64,000 nucleotides of DNA from Mycolicibacterium komossense (GTDB lineage Bacteria; Actinomycetota; Actinomycetes; Mycobacteriales; Mycobacteriaceae). A program made the translations under genes and the position numbers. Numbering within the stretch: the first letter of the stretch is position 1; each line of letters starts with the position of its first letter. The stretch covers positions 3,236 to 67,235 of the forward strand of contig NZ_JACKTY010000029.1 of the NCBI RefSeq assembly GCF_025822605.1, given 5' to 3'. Under the pieces are notes generated by a model. It ran no database searches, was not told the DNA's origin, and was given only the letters and a program-made list of their open reading frames with translations. Of the stretch, positions 26,626 through 35,328 are shown piece by piece.

Positions 26626-27891
26626 TCAGCGCTCGGCGAGCGCCGGCGCGTCGTAGGTGAGGTAGCCGCGCTGAATCGCGATCTGGTCGGCGAGGTACTT
26701 GGCGTCGTGCCACACTCCCCAGATGAAGCTGGATCCGCGGCGCGATTGCCAGGGCAGTCCGAGGAAGTAGATCCCGGGTTCGGTCGACACGCCCCGCTGG
26801 TGCACTGGCTTGCCTCGCTCATCGAATGCGTCGACCTGCAGCCAGCCGTAATCGAAGGCGAAGCCGGTGGCCCAGATGATCGACGTGACGCCGGCGGCGT
26901 CGAGGTCGAGTTCGCGCAGCGGGTTGCTCAGGCAGTCCGGATCCGGCAGGAACTCACGGGCCTGCGGCTCCTCGGGCAGATCGAGTCCGTTGCGGATGAC
27001 GTAGGCGTCCGCTTCGTCGAGCATGGACAGGTAGTTGGCGTCCCCGTTGTCGATATTGGTACGCAGGTCATCGGCGAAGTGCATGACGCCGTCGACAAAG
27101 GGTCCGGCCAGCCCTGTCAGCGTGACGCCGGTGCCCGCGAGCTCCCGAAAGTCGACGGTGTGTCCACCGTGGGCTCCGCTGACAGCGATCGTGACGTGCT
27201 CGGCGCCCAGCGGGGGCGCCGCCAGATCCCACTTGCCCAAAACGCCTAGCCACCAACAGAAATCGCGGCCGCGGTAGCTGCGCGGTGGCCGGTCGTGAGG
27301 GCCGACAGCCAGGTAGACCCGCCGGCCCGCTTGCCGAAGTTCGTCGGCGATCTGGACACCGGAGGACCCGGCGCCGACCACCAGGACCGCCCCGTCGGGC
27401 AGTTGTTGCGGGTTGTGGTAACCGCTGGAGTGGATCTGGTGCAGACCCGCCGTCTCCGGCACCACCGGCGGGATGATCGGTTTCTGGAACGCACCCGTGG
27501 CCGCCACCACATAGCGGGCGTCGATCGTCCCTTCCGAGGTGTCGACGCGAAACCCTGGTTTGCCGTTGATCTTTCGCACCGAGGTCACGTCGACGCCGGT
27601 GCGGATGGGGGCGTCGATCCGGTCGGCATAGCTGACCAGATAGTCCGCCACCTCTTCTTTGGTGGGGAAGCCGTCGGGGTCGGTGTCGAATTCCTGGCCG
27701 GGAAAGCGGTCATGCCATGCTGGCCCGTTGGCCACCAGGGAGTCCCACCGCCACGAGCGCCAGCGCTCGGCGACCCGGTCGCGCTCCAGCACGAGATGCG
27801 GGATGTCCTTGGCTCCGAGGTGCTCACTCATCGCGATCCCGGCCTGGCCGGCGCCGACGATGAGGACCTCGACTTCTTGGTTGGACAACAT
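26626..27891 (-). CDS. FAD/NAD(P)-dependent monooxygenase (FMO/BVMO-like)
   Basis: This is a 421-residue flavoprotein. The FAD fold is LIVGAGQAGIAMSEHL near the start and the NADPH fold VLVVGAGSSGVQIADEL near residue 170. Between them lies FRVDTSEGTIDARYVVAATGAF, and the ATGF motif reads IIWATGFAFDY. This arrangement fits N-hydroxylating or flavin-dependent monooxygenases and CzcO-like oxidoreductases. The ATG at 27891 has GGAGG close upstream; a GTG at 27900 is an alternative. It is the first gene of the operon downstream of the LysR gene and probably performs the first oxidation of the substrate. Confidence 0.86.
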   Translation of the reverse strand: MLSNQEVEVLIVGAGQAGIAMSEHLGAKDIPHLVLERDRVAERWRSWRWDSLVANGPAWHDRFPGQEFDTDPDGFPTKEEVADYLVSYADRIDAPIRTGVDVTSVRKINGKPGFRVDTSEGTIDARYVVAATGAFQKPIIPPVVPETAGLHQIHSSGYHNPQQLPDGAVLVVGAGSSGVQIADELRQAGRRVYLAVGPHDRPPRSYRGRDFCWWLGVLGKWDLAAPPLGAEHVTIAVSGAHGGHTVDFRELAGTGVTLTGLAGPFVDGVMHFADDLRTNIDNGDANYLSMLDEADAYVIRNGLDLPEEPQAREFLPDPDCLSNPLRELDLDAAGVTSIIWATGFAFDYGWLQVDAFDERGKPVHQRGVSTEPGIYFLGLPWQSRRGSSFIWGVWHDAKYLADQIAIQRGYLTYDAPALAER

Positions 27892-27967
27892 AACCTCCAC
27901 GAACTGGGCTGCGTTTACTCGCCTCTCCATCGTTCAACGGCCAGTTGCATCTGTACAGCGCATAGAT

Positions 27968-27984
27968 CCGATGTATGGCATCGG
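27968..27984. promoter_or_regulatory. Short dyad upstream of the monooxygenase operon
   Basis: CCGATG (27968-27973), five bases, CATCGG (27979-27984). It lies between the LysR stop and the monooxygenase start and could be a regulator site for the six-gene operon. The short arms make this tentative. Confidence 0.35.
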
Positions 27985-28003
27985 GATAACCGATCCACGC
28001 ACG

Positions 28004-28915
28004 TCAGGTGTTCGGTGGGCTCGCGAACAGGTTGCGACACAAGTCGGCGACCACACTGGCCCGCCGGGTGGGCCTGGCCGCGACCGCATCAAGCAGGACA
28101 ACGGTCAGACTCGGCACAGTGCCACTGATCGGAACAACGGCGACGGCATGCCCGTCCAAGGCTGTCGAGACGGCGGCGCGGAGGTTGAGTACGCAGTAGG
28201 CCAGCTCACGGCCCACCAGCGCACGGCAGGTCTCGACGGTCGTGGACCGATAGCGGATGTTCGGACTGACACCTGCTGCGGTGAAAACGCTCTGGAAATA
28301 GTCGCGGCTGTGCGGCAGATCGAGCAGGACCATCGGTTCCTCGGCCAGTTCGGCCAGATCGACATGGTCGCGGGTCGCGAAGCGATGTGACCCGGCCACC
28401 AGTGCGTAGGGCGGCAGGCTGAACAACGGCCACCGGCGCAGGCGCGCATCATCGACCAGGTCGTAGCCGATGCCGAGCTCGAAGGTGCCGTTGGCAACCC
28501 CTTCGGCGAGTTCGGCGAGATCCGTCTCCGTGGTGTGCAGGTACAGCTTCGGCAGCTTCTCGGCAGCGACGGCCAACAGCTCCGGCAACAGGTAGGGCGC
28601 CACCACCTGGAAGCAGCCGATCGACAGCGTGCCACTCAGCGACGTGCCAAGCCCCTGCGCGGCAGCCCGCAGATCAGCGGCCGAGGCCAGCAGCCGACGA
28701 CTCTCGATGAGCAGTTCGCGCCCCGCCGGCGTCAGACTGATACCTCTGGCGTGGTGGCGGACCAGCAGCTGTACCGACAGCGCATTCTCCAGATCGGCCA
28801 GCGCCGCCGACATCGCGGACTGGGACAGGTGGACCGACGCCGCGGCGCGGGTGACGCTGCCGGCCTCAGCCACCGCGACGAAGTATTCGAGCTGCCTGAG
28901 CGTGTAGTCCGGCAT
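28004..28915 (-). CDS. LysR family transcriptional regulator
   Basis: This is a 303-residue regulator. The N-terminal winged helix reads LRQLEYFVAVAEAGSVTRAA, then HLSQSAMSAALADLENAL and GISLTPAGRELL. Residues 90-300 form the effector-binding domain (GTLSIGCFQVVAPYLLPELL). The ATG at 28915 has GAGGGAG upstream. It is divergent from the aldehyde dehydrogenase and upstream of the monooxygenase/RidA/M20 operon on its own strand, so it could control either or both. The effector is unknown. Confidence 0.92.
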   Translation of the reverse strand: MPDYTLRQLEYFVAVAEAGSVTRAAASVHLSQSAMSAALADLENALSVQLLVRHHARGISLTPAGRELLIESRRLLASAADLRAAAQGLGTSLSGTLSIGCFQVVAPYLLPELLAVAAEKLPKLYLHTTETDLAELAEGVANGTFELGIGYDLVDDARLRRWPLFSLPPYALVAGSHRFATRDHVDLAELAEEPMVLLDLPHSRDYFQSVFTAAGVSPNIRYRSTTVETCRALVGRELAYCVLNLRAAVSTALDGHAVAVVPISGTVPSLTVVLLDAVAARPTRRASVVADLCRNLFASPPNT

Positions 28916-29000
28916 GCCACTCCCTCGCATCGAGAAAACTGATCTTAAGCTTCGGAAACACCGGCTGTACAGGTTAGTGCTGGAGCGGCAGGGTGATGTC

Positions 29001-30503
29001 GTGACATCTACCGAAGAGACCCCGGCCACGCTGCACGACTGGACTCGACACGCGGCGGCACTGACCCCGCGCGACGGCATCTTCGTCGACGGCTCCTTCC
29101 GTCCGGCCCAGTCCGGCGCGACGTTCGACTCCGTCGACCCTTCGACGGGCCGAGTGCTCGCGTCGGTGGCCTCGGGGCAGGCCGAGGACGTCGACGTCGC
29201 GGTCACCGCTGCGCGCCGGGCGTTCGACGGCGGCGACTGGTCACACGCCTCGATCTCCGAACGCAAGCGGGTGCTGGTGCGGCTCGCGGAGTTGATCAAC
29301 GACAACAGCGTCGAGCTGGCGCTGCTGGATTCTCTTGACATGGGCAAGCTCGTCACCGAGGCCCACACCGTCGACGTGCCCTCGGGCGCAGGCCTTTTCA
29401 GCTACTACGGTGAGGCGCTCGACAAGATCAACGGCGAGATCGCCCCTACCGAACCCGGCAATCTGGCCCTGGTCACGCGCGAGCCACTGGGCGTCGTCGC
29501 AGCCGTCACACCGTGGAACTTCCCGCTGGACCTGGCGATCTGGAAGGTCGCACCGGCACTTGCCGCCGGGAACTCGGTGGTCCTCAAACCTTCGGAGCGA
29601 GCACCGCTTTCGTCACTGCGACTCGCCGAGCTGGCATCCGAGGCCGGCCTGCCCGACGGTGTCCTCAACGTCGTCCCCGGCTTCGGCGACACCGCGGGCG
29701 CCGCCCTCGGCCTGCACCCGGGCGTCGACGTCCTGGCGTTCACGGGATCCACCGCCACCGGGCGTCGGTTCCTGCGCTATGCCTCCGAGTCGAATCTCAA
29801 ACAGGTGTGGCTCGAATGCGGCGGTAAGAGCCCCAACCTGGTGTTCGCCGACGCCGACCTGGATCAGGCAGTCGACATGGCCGCCTTCGGCGCGTTCTAC
29901 AACCAGGGCGCCGTGTGTTCGTCGAATTCCCGCCTGCTGGTGCATAAGTCGATTGCCGAACAGTTCGTCGCCGATCTGATCGAGCGGGCCGCCGCGATGC
30001 TCCCCGGCAACCCGCTGGACCCGGCCGCGACGCAGGGCGCCATCGTCGACGAAGCCCACACCGCCCATGTGCTGGGATTCATCGACCGGGCCAGGACCAA
30101 CGGTGAGATCCGCGTGGGCGGCCAGCGCAGCACCGTCGACGGCCGCGGCTGCTTCATCGAACCGACTATCGTCACCGGCCTCGACTCCTGCGCCGAACTC
30201 ATCACCGACGAGGTGTTCGGCCCCGTCCTCGCGGTGCAGACGTTCGACGACGAGGACGAAGCCATCCGGATGGCGAACGACACCATCTACGGCCTGGCCG
30301 CCTCGGTGTGGACCAACGATCTGCGGCGGGCCCACCGGGTCTCCGCGGCGCTGCGTGCCGGGACCGTCTCGGTGAACACCGTCGACGCCCTGAGCGCACA
30401 GACCCCGTTCGGCGGGTTCAAGCAGTCCGGCTTCGGGCGCGACCTCTCGCTGCACGCGCTGGACAAGTACACCGGGCTGAAGACCACCTGGATCAAGCTG
30501 TAG
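29001..30503 (+). CDS. Aldehyde dehydrogenase (PuuC-like)
   Basis: This 500-residue NAD(P)-dependent dehydrogenase oxidises an aldehyde to an acid. Motifs are TPWNFPLDLAIWKVAPAL, GNSVVLKPSE, FTGSTATGRRF, the general base Glu272 in WLECGGKSPN and the nucleophile Cys306 in NQGAVCSSNSR. By eye the whole chain resembles E. coli PuuC (gamma-glutamyl-gamma-aminobutyraldehyde dehydrogenase), including the C-terminal FGGFKQSGFGRDLSLHALDKYT. The GTG at 29001 gives the normal family length. It is divergent from LysR and convergent with the GMC gene, their stops abutting. The nearby aminotransferase and acetylpolyamine hydrolase make an aminoaldehyde the likely substrate. Confidence 0.92.
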   Translation: MTSTEETPATLHDWTRHAAALTPRDGIFVDGSFRPAQSGATFDSVDPSTGRVLASVASGQAEDVDVAVTAARRAFDGGDWSHASISERKRVLVRLAELINDNSVELALLDSLDMGKLVTEAHTVDVPSGAGLFSYYGEALDKINGEIAPTEPGNLALVTREPLGVVAAVTPWNFPLDLAIWKVAPALAAGNSVVLKPSERAPLSSLRLAELASEAGLPDGVLNVVPGFGDTAGAALGLHPGVDVLAFTGSTATGRRFLRYASESNLKQVWLECGGKSPNLVFADADLDQAVDMAAFGAFYNQGAVCSSNSRLLVHKSIAEQFVADLIERAAAMLPGNPLDPAATQGAIVDEAHTAHVLGFIDRARTNGEIRVGGQRSTVDGRGCFIEPTIVTGLDSCAELITDEVFGPVLAVQTFDDEDEAIRMANDTIYGLAASVWTNDLRRAHRVSAALRAGTVSVNTVDALSAQTPFGGFKQSGFGRDLSLHALDKYTGLKTTWIKL

Positions 30504-32072
30504 TCAGACGCGCTGCGTCGCAGCCGCTTTCACAGGGCTGCGACGATCAGCGCGGATCAGGTCACTGGCACGTTCCGCGACCGTCATGATCGTTCCCACG
30601 GGGTTGACCGAGGGAATGGTCGGGAAGATCGATGCGTCGACGATCCGCAACCCGTCGACACCGCGCACCCGCAGTTCCGGGTCGCACACGGCCATGGGGT
30701 CGTCGGAGGCACCCATCCGGCAGGTGCCTGACACGTGATAGACGGTCTGATGCGTCGCGCGCAGCGCCACCGACAGGTCCTCGTCGGACGTCAGGTCCGA
30801 GCCGGGGAACACCTCTGGTCCGATCCACTGCGACATCGGGGATTCGGCGGCGATGCGCCGTGCCAGTCGGATGGCTGCGATCAGGGTCGCCTCGTCGGCG
30901 CCGTCGGCATCGGTGAAGTACCGGTAGTCGATGCTGGGCGCCGCGGCGGGGTCCTCGGAGGTGATCCAGACGCGTCCACGGCTTTTCGGCTTGGCGACGT
31001 TCGGTGCGATCGAGACGATCCGGTCTGGGAGCTCGACACCGTAGGTGACGGCGTGATCGGCCACCGCTTCCACCGGGAAGTGCATCAAGACATCCGGTCG
31101 GGCCGGGCCGTCCTCGTGCAGGCGCACCGCCGCACCGGCATCCCATCCTGTTGCACAGGTCCCGGGGACCTCGCGCACGGCCTGCCACACGATCAAGCCC
31201 TCAGCGTGGTCCATCAGGTTCTCCCCCACCCCGGGGCTGTCGACGACGACCTCGACGCCGGCGTCGAGGAGCACCTGCCGGGGGCCGATGCCGGAGAGCT
31301 GCAGCAGTTTCGGGGTGTCGATCGCGCCGCAGCAGACGATCACCTCACGCGTAGCGTCGAACCGGTGCTCGGTCCCGTCGCCGTCGGTGGCGAGCACACC
31401 GACCGCGGCCCCGTCCTCGACGAGCACCCGGTTGGCGTGTATACCGTGGCGGACCGTGAGGTTGTCGCGGGTGCGAATCGCCTCATGCAGGTAATGCACC
31501 GATGTCGATGACCGGAGATGACTTTCAGGGGTGTAGCCGATCTCGAAGAACCCTGCGCCCCTGCCTGTTCGAGCGAAGTCGTCATCACTGTTCCAGTGTG
31601 TCCGCGCCGGCAGGCCCAGTGCCTGCCGTGCCGACTCGACGACATCGGCGACGTAGGGATTTCGGTCCTTGTCCGCCACCGGAGTGATCGGGGTGGCCAG
31701 CCGGTCGTAGTACGGGTGAACCGATGCTGGATCCCAGCCCTGGGCGCCGAGAGCGACCCACTCGTCGAGATCGGCGGGCAGGGGCCGCCAGGTGATCATC
31801 GTGTTGGCGGTCGAGCAACCACCCAGGATGCGCATCCTGGCCTGCCGGATGTGTGAGTTACCCCGGTCCTGGGCGATGCTGCGATAGTCGAGGTCGTACT
31901 CCCCTTCCAGCATCTCCGCCCAACGGCGGATGTCGAGCGCACGTGGCTCACCCTCATCGGTGGGCCCGGGCTCCAGCACCGTCACCGTTACGTTCGGATC
32001 TTCCGAAAGTCGGGCGGCGACAATACATCCCGCGGTGCCGCCGCCGACGACGAGGTAGTCGGCCGTCGTCAT
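30504..32072 (-). CDS. GMC family oxidoreductase (choline dehydrogenase-like)
   Basis: This 522-residue FAD alcohol oxidase/dehydrogenase has the FAD fold YLVVGGGTAGCIVAARLSE, the GMC segment RMRILGGCSTANTMI and the second signature GAIDTPKLLQLSGIGP. The C-terminal active site is HQTVYHVSGTCRMG with the catalytic His, then VNPVGTIMTVAERASDLI. The ATG overlaps the NCS1 permease stop (ATGA), so it is coupled to a transporter. This suggests that it oxidises the imported substrate. Choline and aromatic alcohols are known family substrates; the actual one is not readable. Confidence 0.9.
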   Translation of the reverse strand: MTTADYLVVGGGTAGCIVAARLSEDPNVTVTVLEPGPTDEGEPRALDIRRWAEMLEGEYDLDYRSIAQDRGNSHIRQARMRILGGCSTANTMITWRPLPADLDEWVALGAQGWDPASVHPYYDRLATPITPVADKDRNPYVADVVESARQALGLPARTHWNSDDDFARTGRGAGFFEIGYTPESHLRSSTSVHYLHEAIRTRDNLTVRHGIHANRVLVEDGAAVGVLATDGDGTEHRFDATREVIVCCGAIDTPKLLQLSGIGPRQVLLDAGVEVVVDSPGVGENLMDHAEGLIVWQAVREVPGTCATGWDAGAAVRLHEDGPARPDVLMHFPVEAVADHAVTYGVELPDRIVSIAPNVAKPKSRGRVWITSEDPAAAPSIDYRYFTDADGADEATLIAAIRLARRIAAESPMSQWIGPEVFPGSDLTSDEDLSVALRATHQTVYHVSGTCRMGASDDPMAVCDPELRVRGVDGLRIVDASIFPTIPSVNPVGTIMTVAERASDLIRADRRSPVKAAATQRV

Positions 32073-33478
32073 ACGGCGCTTCCGGCCCGCAGGGGGTCAT
32101 GGCCGGACTGGGCACGCAGCTTGGGCTTCATCAGCACGTAGTACAGCGGGCAGATCACTGCCAGGCCGACGATCCAGGAGATGTCGACCTTGTCCATGCT
32201 CTCGGCGATAAAGCCGGTGAACAGGGTCGTCGACAGGAACGGGATCTGCACCAGGATGCCGGCGAAGTAGCAGCCGATCGCGATCCAGTTGAACCGGCCG
32301 TATCGTCCGCCGTCGCGCTCGAACAGTGCGTCGATGTCGTAGTCGCCGTGGCGCAGCAGGTAGAAGTCGACGAGATTGACGGCAGTCCATGGGATCAGCA
32401 CGCACAGCAGCAGAGCCAGGAAGTTGGCGTAGTTGGCCAGGAAGTCCTCGGCGCTGAGCAACGCGGGCACCAGTGTGATCGAGAACAGGACGACGGACAC
32501 CACGGCCCGGCTGCTGGCGCCGGCTTTCCACTTCGGGAAGAAAGTCTGTCCGACGGTGATCGTGGACAGCGTCCCGCAGTACAGGTTCATCGCGTTGGTG
32601 GCGGTGATGCCGATGGCGAAGATCGCGAAGATGCCCGTGCTGACGCCGTGGGTCAGCGTGGACAATCCGGCCAGCGTGTCATCGTCGGGCAGCGCAGCGC
32701 CCACCAGGACGCCGAGCAGCATCGGCAGCACCGAGCCGAGCACGCAGCCGGAGTAGGTCCCCCAGAAGGCCGCCCGTTGTCCGGTGTCACGCGGCATGTA
32801 GCGGGTGTAGTCCGAAACATAAGGTGCATAGGCGATCTGCCACAGGGCGGCCACCGACAGCGTGGCCATGAAGCCCGCCCAGGTGAATCCGCCCGAGTGC
32901 CACGTCTCGGCCGGAACACCGTTCACGCCGATCATCCAGACGAACGCCACGATCAGCGCTCCGCCGGCGACCACCGACAGCACGGCTGTCACCTTGTGGA
33001 TCAGCCGGTAACCGACGATCGTGGCGACGACGCTGATCACGCCGATGATCACGATGGCGACGTTGGTGGGCAATCCGGTGACCTGGGCCAGGGCCTGGCC
33101 ACCGAGGACCGCGTTGGAGGCGAAGAACCCGAGGTACATGAACACCACCAGGACGACGACCAGCAGGCTGCCGTAGGACCCGAACTGCGCGCGGGTTTGC
33201 AGCATCTGCGGGACGCCCATCTGCGGTCCCTGGGCAGCATGCAGTGCCATCACCACTGCGCCGATGACGTTGCCGAGCACCACCGACAGCGCGCCGGCCC
33301 ACAACGGCAGACCGAACACCGTGGTGGACAGGGCGCCGGTGATGATCGTCAGCAGCATGATGTTGGAGCCGAACCACACCGTGAACAGGTCACGGGCTCG
33401 GCCGTGCCGCTCGTCGAGCGGGATGTGCTCGATGGTTCGACGCTCGATGGACTCCGGAGATGATGCGGGTTCAGTCAT
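32069..33478 (-). CDS. NCS1 family permease (cytosine/purine-type)
   Basis: This is a 469-residue membrane transporter with about 12 hydrophobic segments. The NCS1 hallmark HAAQGPQMGVPQMLQTRAQFG (21 residues, counted from the His near 77) is split here as HAAQGPQMGV then PQMLQTRAQFG. Other family blocks are YVSDYTRYMP and IPWTAVNLVDFYLLR. NCS1 proteins import nucleobases, hydantoins, allantoin, thiamine or similar ring compounds using cation gradients. I chose ATG 33478 over GTG 33484. It is translationally coupled to the GMC oxidoreductase and downstream of an APC permease. A GTGAnCGnGATCAC palindrome lies 36 bp upstream. Confidence 0.9.
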   Translation of the reverse strand: MTEPASSPESIERRTIEHIPLDERHGRARDLFTVWFGSNIMLLTIITGALSTTVFGLPLWAGALSVVLGNVIGAVVMALHAAQGPQMGVPQMLQTRAQFGSYGSLLVVVLVVFMYLGFFASNAVLGGQALAQVTGLPTNVAIVIIGVISVVATIVGYRLIHKVTAVLSVVAGGALIVAFVWMIGVNGVPAETWHSGGFTWAGFMATLSVAALWQIAYAPYVSDYTRYMPRDTGQRAAFWGTYSGCVLGSVLPMLLGVLVGAALPDDDTLAGLSTLTHGVSTGIFAIFAIGITATNAMNLYCGTLSTITVGQTFFPKWKAGASSRAVVSVVLFSITLVPALLSAEDFLANYANFLALLLCVLIPWTAVNLVDFYLLRHGDYDIDALFERDGGRYGRFNWIAIGCYFAGILVQIPFLSTTLFTGFIAESMDKVDISWIVGLAVICPLYYVLMKPKLRAQSGHDPLRAGSAV

Positions 33479-33513
33479 GGGCACCGGCTTTCGAGAAGTG
33501 AGTCGCTGCGGCG

Positions 33514-33529
33514 GGTGACCGCGATCACC
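33514..33529. promoter_or_regulatory. Operator-like palindrome upstream of the NCS1 permease
   Basis: GGTGACCGCGATCACC is palindromic except for one pair. Its core GTGAnCGnGATCAC matches the element 22 bp upstream of the APC permease gene (35151-35168), suggesting one regulator for both transporters. Confidence 0.55.
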
Positions 33530-33560
33530 TCAGTATTGGACCTTGCGTAGGACAGGTAAA

Positions 33561-35129
33561 TCACAAAGAACCGGCACTTTGGATCGGTTTTGACGATGTA
33601 GTAGCCGCGCCGTCACCCGGAACCGGTTCGTCGGTGGGCTTGGCCACCCGCAGCGGCCGGGCCACGATGTATCCGACGAGGCCGAGCGCCGCCAGCGCCG
33701 CGAGCGTGCCGAGGGTGAACAGTTCGAACACGCCGGCGCTGACCCCCCATATCTGTTCGAAGTCGTAGTCCAGGCCGAACAGCCGGTCGAGCGTGCCGGG
33801 GAAGACGGCGACCCAGCTGCCCAGCGCCACCCAGGCGAAGCACAGGATGCCCAGCAGCCGGAATCCGTTGTTCGAAACCGGCACTCTGAATGGCCTTGGA
33901 ATATCGGGGAAAGCCGTCCGTAGTCGGATCGCCGCGGGGATCGCGAGGAGGTAGCTGAGCAGGAACGTGGAGATCGCGATGGACAGCACCACCGCGAATA
34001 CCGCGGCCGCGGAGCCACTGAGGGCCATGGCGGCGAGCATGAACACCGTGCCGACCACGCCCGAGAGAAGGTTCACACGCACCGGGGTGCCCAGCTTGGG
34101 GTGGAATCGGCCGAAGAAGCCACCGAAGAACGATCCGTCAGCGGCGGCCATCGCCTGCATCCGATCGCTGATGATCATCCAGGCCGATCCCTGCGTCATC
34201 AGCACCAGGGCGAACGTGATCGCAGTGAGGGTCAACATCAGTGGTGCCGCCGAACCGTAGACGCCGTAGACGATGGCGACGGCATCCATCAGACCGCCGA
34301 TACCGGTGATCTGCTCGGCAGGCACGACCAGCAGAATCGCGGCGATCGGCAGGAGATACGCCGCAGCCGCGATGGCAGACGACCGGGCAATCGCGATCGG
34401 AACGTCGCGCCCGGGGCGCTTCATCTCCCCCGCGGCGCTGTTCCCCGACTCGAAGCCCAGATAGGAGAACAACAACAGCGGGGTGACGCCCAGCAGACCC
34501 GCCAGAGTCGGCGAGAAGTCACTGGCAGTCAGGCCCGCGAAGCCGTGGCGTGCGGCATAGATTCCGGCGGTTACGACGAAGCTCAGCAGGAACACGATTT
34601 TGAGGATGGCACCGACGTTGGGGATCCACTTGCCGTGCTTGAGGCTGATGACCGCCGCCAGGACGGTCATCCAGATGAACACCGTCTTGAAGGCGTAGTC
34701 GGTCAAGGATCCGTGTTCGAAGGGTGTCACGTACTGACTCCACACCTCCGCGGCGATGAACGTGCACGACCCGCCGACCCAGACCGGCTGCGTCACCCAG
34801 GTGAGCAAGGAGGCCATTGCGGCCATCGGGCGGCCGAAGGCACGCCGCACCCAGACGTAGACTCCGCCTTCTTCGGTGAACGTGCTGCCGATCTCGGCGA
34901 AAATGAGGCCATAGGGCACGAGGAAGAAGACCGCCAGCACCAGCGCCCAGGTGAAGGTCTGCCCACCGAAGCTGGACACCTGACCCAGCACTTCGATCGA
35001 CACGACCGCTGCGACGATCAGGAAGATGATGTCCAGCCGGCCGAGGGTCTTCTGAAGGTGCTGGGACTCGCTCGCGGCCCGAGCGGTCTGCTCGCCGGCA
35101 GAGACCTCGAACTGTTTGTCTTTCACCAT
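33561..35129 (-). CDS. APC-superfamily amino acid/polyamine permease
   Basis: This is a 522-residue transporter with about 12 membrane segments. It begins with a soluble tail, then LDIIFLIVAAVVSIEVLGQ, and has the APC features GGVYVWVRRAFGRPMA, LLLFSYLGFESGNSAAGE and SDRMQAMAAADGSFF. The C-terminus PVPGDGAATTSSKP is hydrophilic. Such permeases import amino acids, amines or polyamines. Neighbouring acetylpolyamine hydrolase and aminotransferase genes make an amine a reasonable substrate. It has its own regulatory region with two dyads upstream and is followed after about 80 bp by the NCS1 gene. Confidence 0.88.
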   Translation of the reverse strand: MVKDKQFEVSAGEQTARAASESQHLQKTLGRLDIIFLIVAAVVSIEVLGQVSSFGGQTFTWALVLAVFFLVPYGLIFAEIGSTFTEEGGVYVWVRRAFGRPMAAMASLLTWVTQPVWVGGSCTFIAAEVWSQYVTPFEHGSLTDYAFKTVFIWMTVLAAVISLKHGKWIPNVGAILKIVFLLSFVVTAGIYAARHGFAGLTASDFSPTLAGLLGVTPLLLFSYLGFESGNSAAGEMKRPGRDVPIAIARSSAIAAAAYLLPIAAILLVVPAEQITGIGGLMDAVAIVYGVYGSAAPLMLTLTAITFALVLMTQGSAWMIISDRMQAMAAADGSFFGGFFGRFHPKLGTPVRVNLLSGVVGTVFMLAAMALSGSAAAVFAVVLSIAISTFLLSYLLAIPAAIRLRTAFPDIPRPFRVPVSNNGFRLLGILCFAWVALGSWVAVFPGTLDRLFGLDYDFEQIWGVSAGVFELFTLGTLAALAALGLVGYIVARPLRVAKPTDEPVPGDGAATTSSKPIQSAGSL

Positions 35130-35150
35130 ATTTCACTCCTTGCATCATCC

Positions 35151-35168
35151 GAGTGAGCGGGATCACTC
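35151..35168. promoter_or_regulatory. Operator-like palindrome upstream of the APC permease
   Basis: GAGTGAGCGGGATCACTC has 6-bp complementary arms (GAGTGA/TCACTC) and shares the core GTGAnCGnGATCAC with the site at 33514-33529. It ends 22 bp upstream of the permease ATG. Confidence 0.55.
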
Positions 35169-35219
35169 CTGTGTCACGACACTGCGGCTCAGGCGCGAAA
35201 CTGTAAAGCGCTATTTTCC

Positions 35220-35247
35220 TGTATCGAAGATCGGAAAATTCGATACA
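35220..35247. promoter_or_regulatory. Second dyad upstream of the APC permease
   Basis: TGTATCGAA (35220-35228), ten bases, TTCGATACA (35239-35247): perfect 9-bp arms and AT-rich. It lies about 90 bp upstream of the permease start, beyond the GTGAnCGnGATCAC element; a probable activator or repressor site. Confidence 0.6.
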
Positions 35248-35285
35248 TGTTGGTGCGCAATGTATTTGAGTGATGCCATGCCAAA

Positions 35286-35316
35286 TCGCCCGTGGCCCAC
35301 ACTGGGCCACGGGCGA
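35286..35316 (-). terminator. Terminator of the aminotransferase operon
   Basis: TCGCCCGTGGCCCA (35286-35299), loop CAC, TGGGCCACGGGCGA (35303-35316): perfect 14-bp stem starting 12 bp after the aminotransferase stop. It separates that operon from the APC permease promoter region. Confidence 0.9.
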
Positions 35317-35328
35317 AGCGACATCCGG

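Noticed and set aside
31853..33463. Long plus-strand frame opposite the GMC and NCS1 genes
   Set aside because: The minus-strand products are recognisable enzymes with full motifs; the plus frame is His/Gln/Arg-rich shadow sequence.
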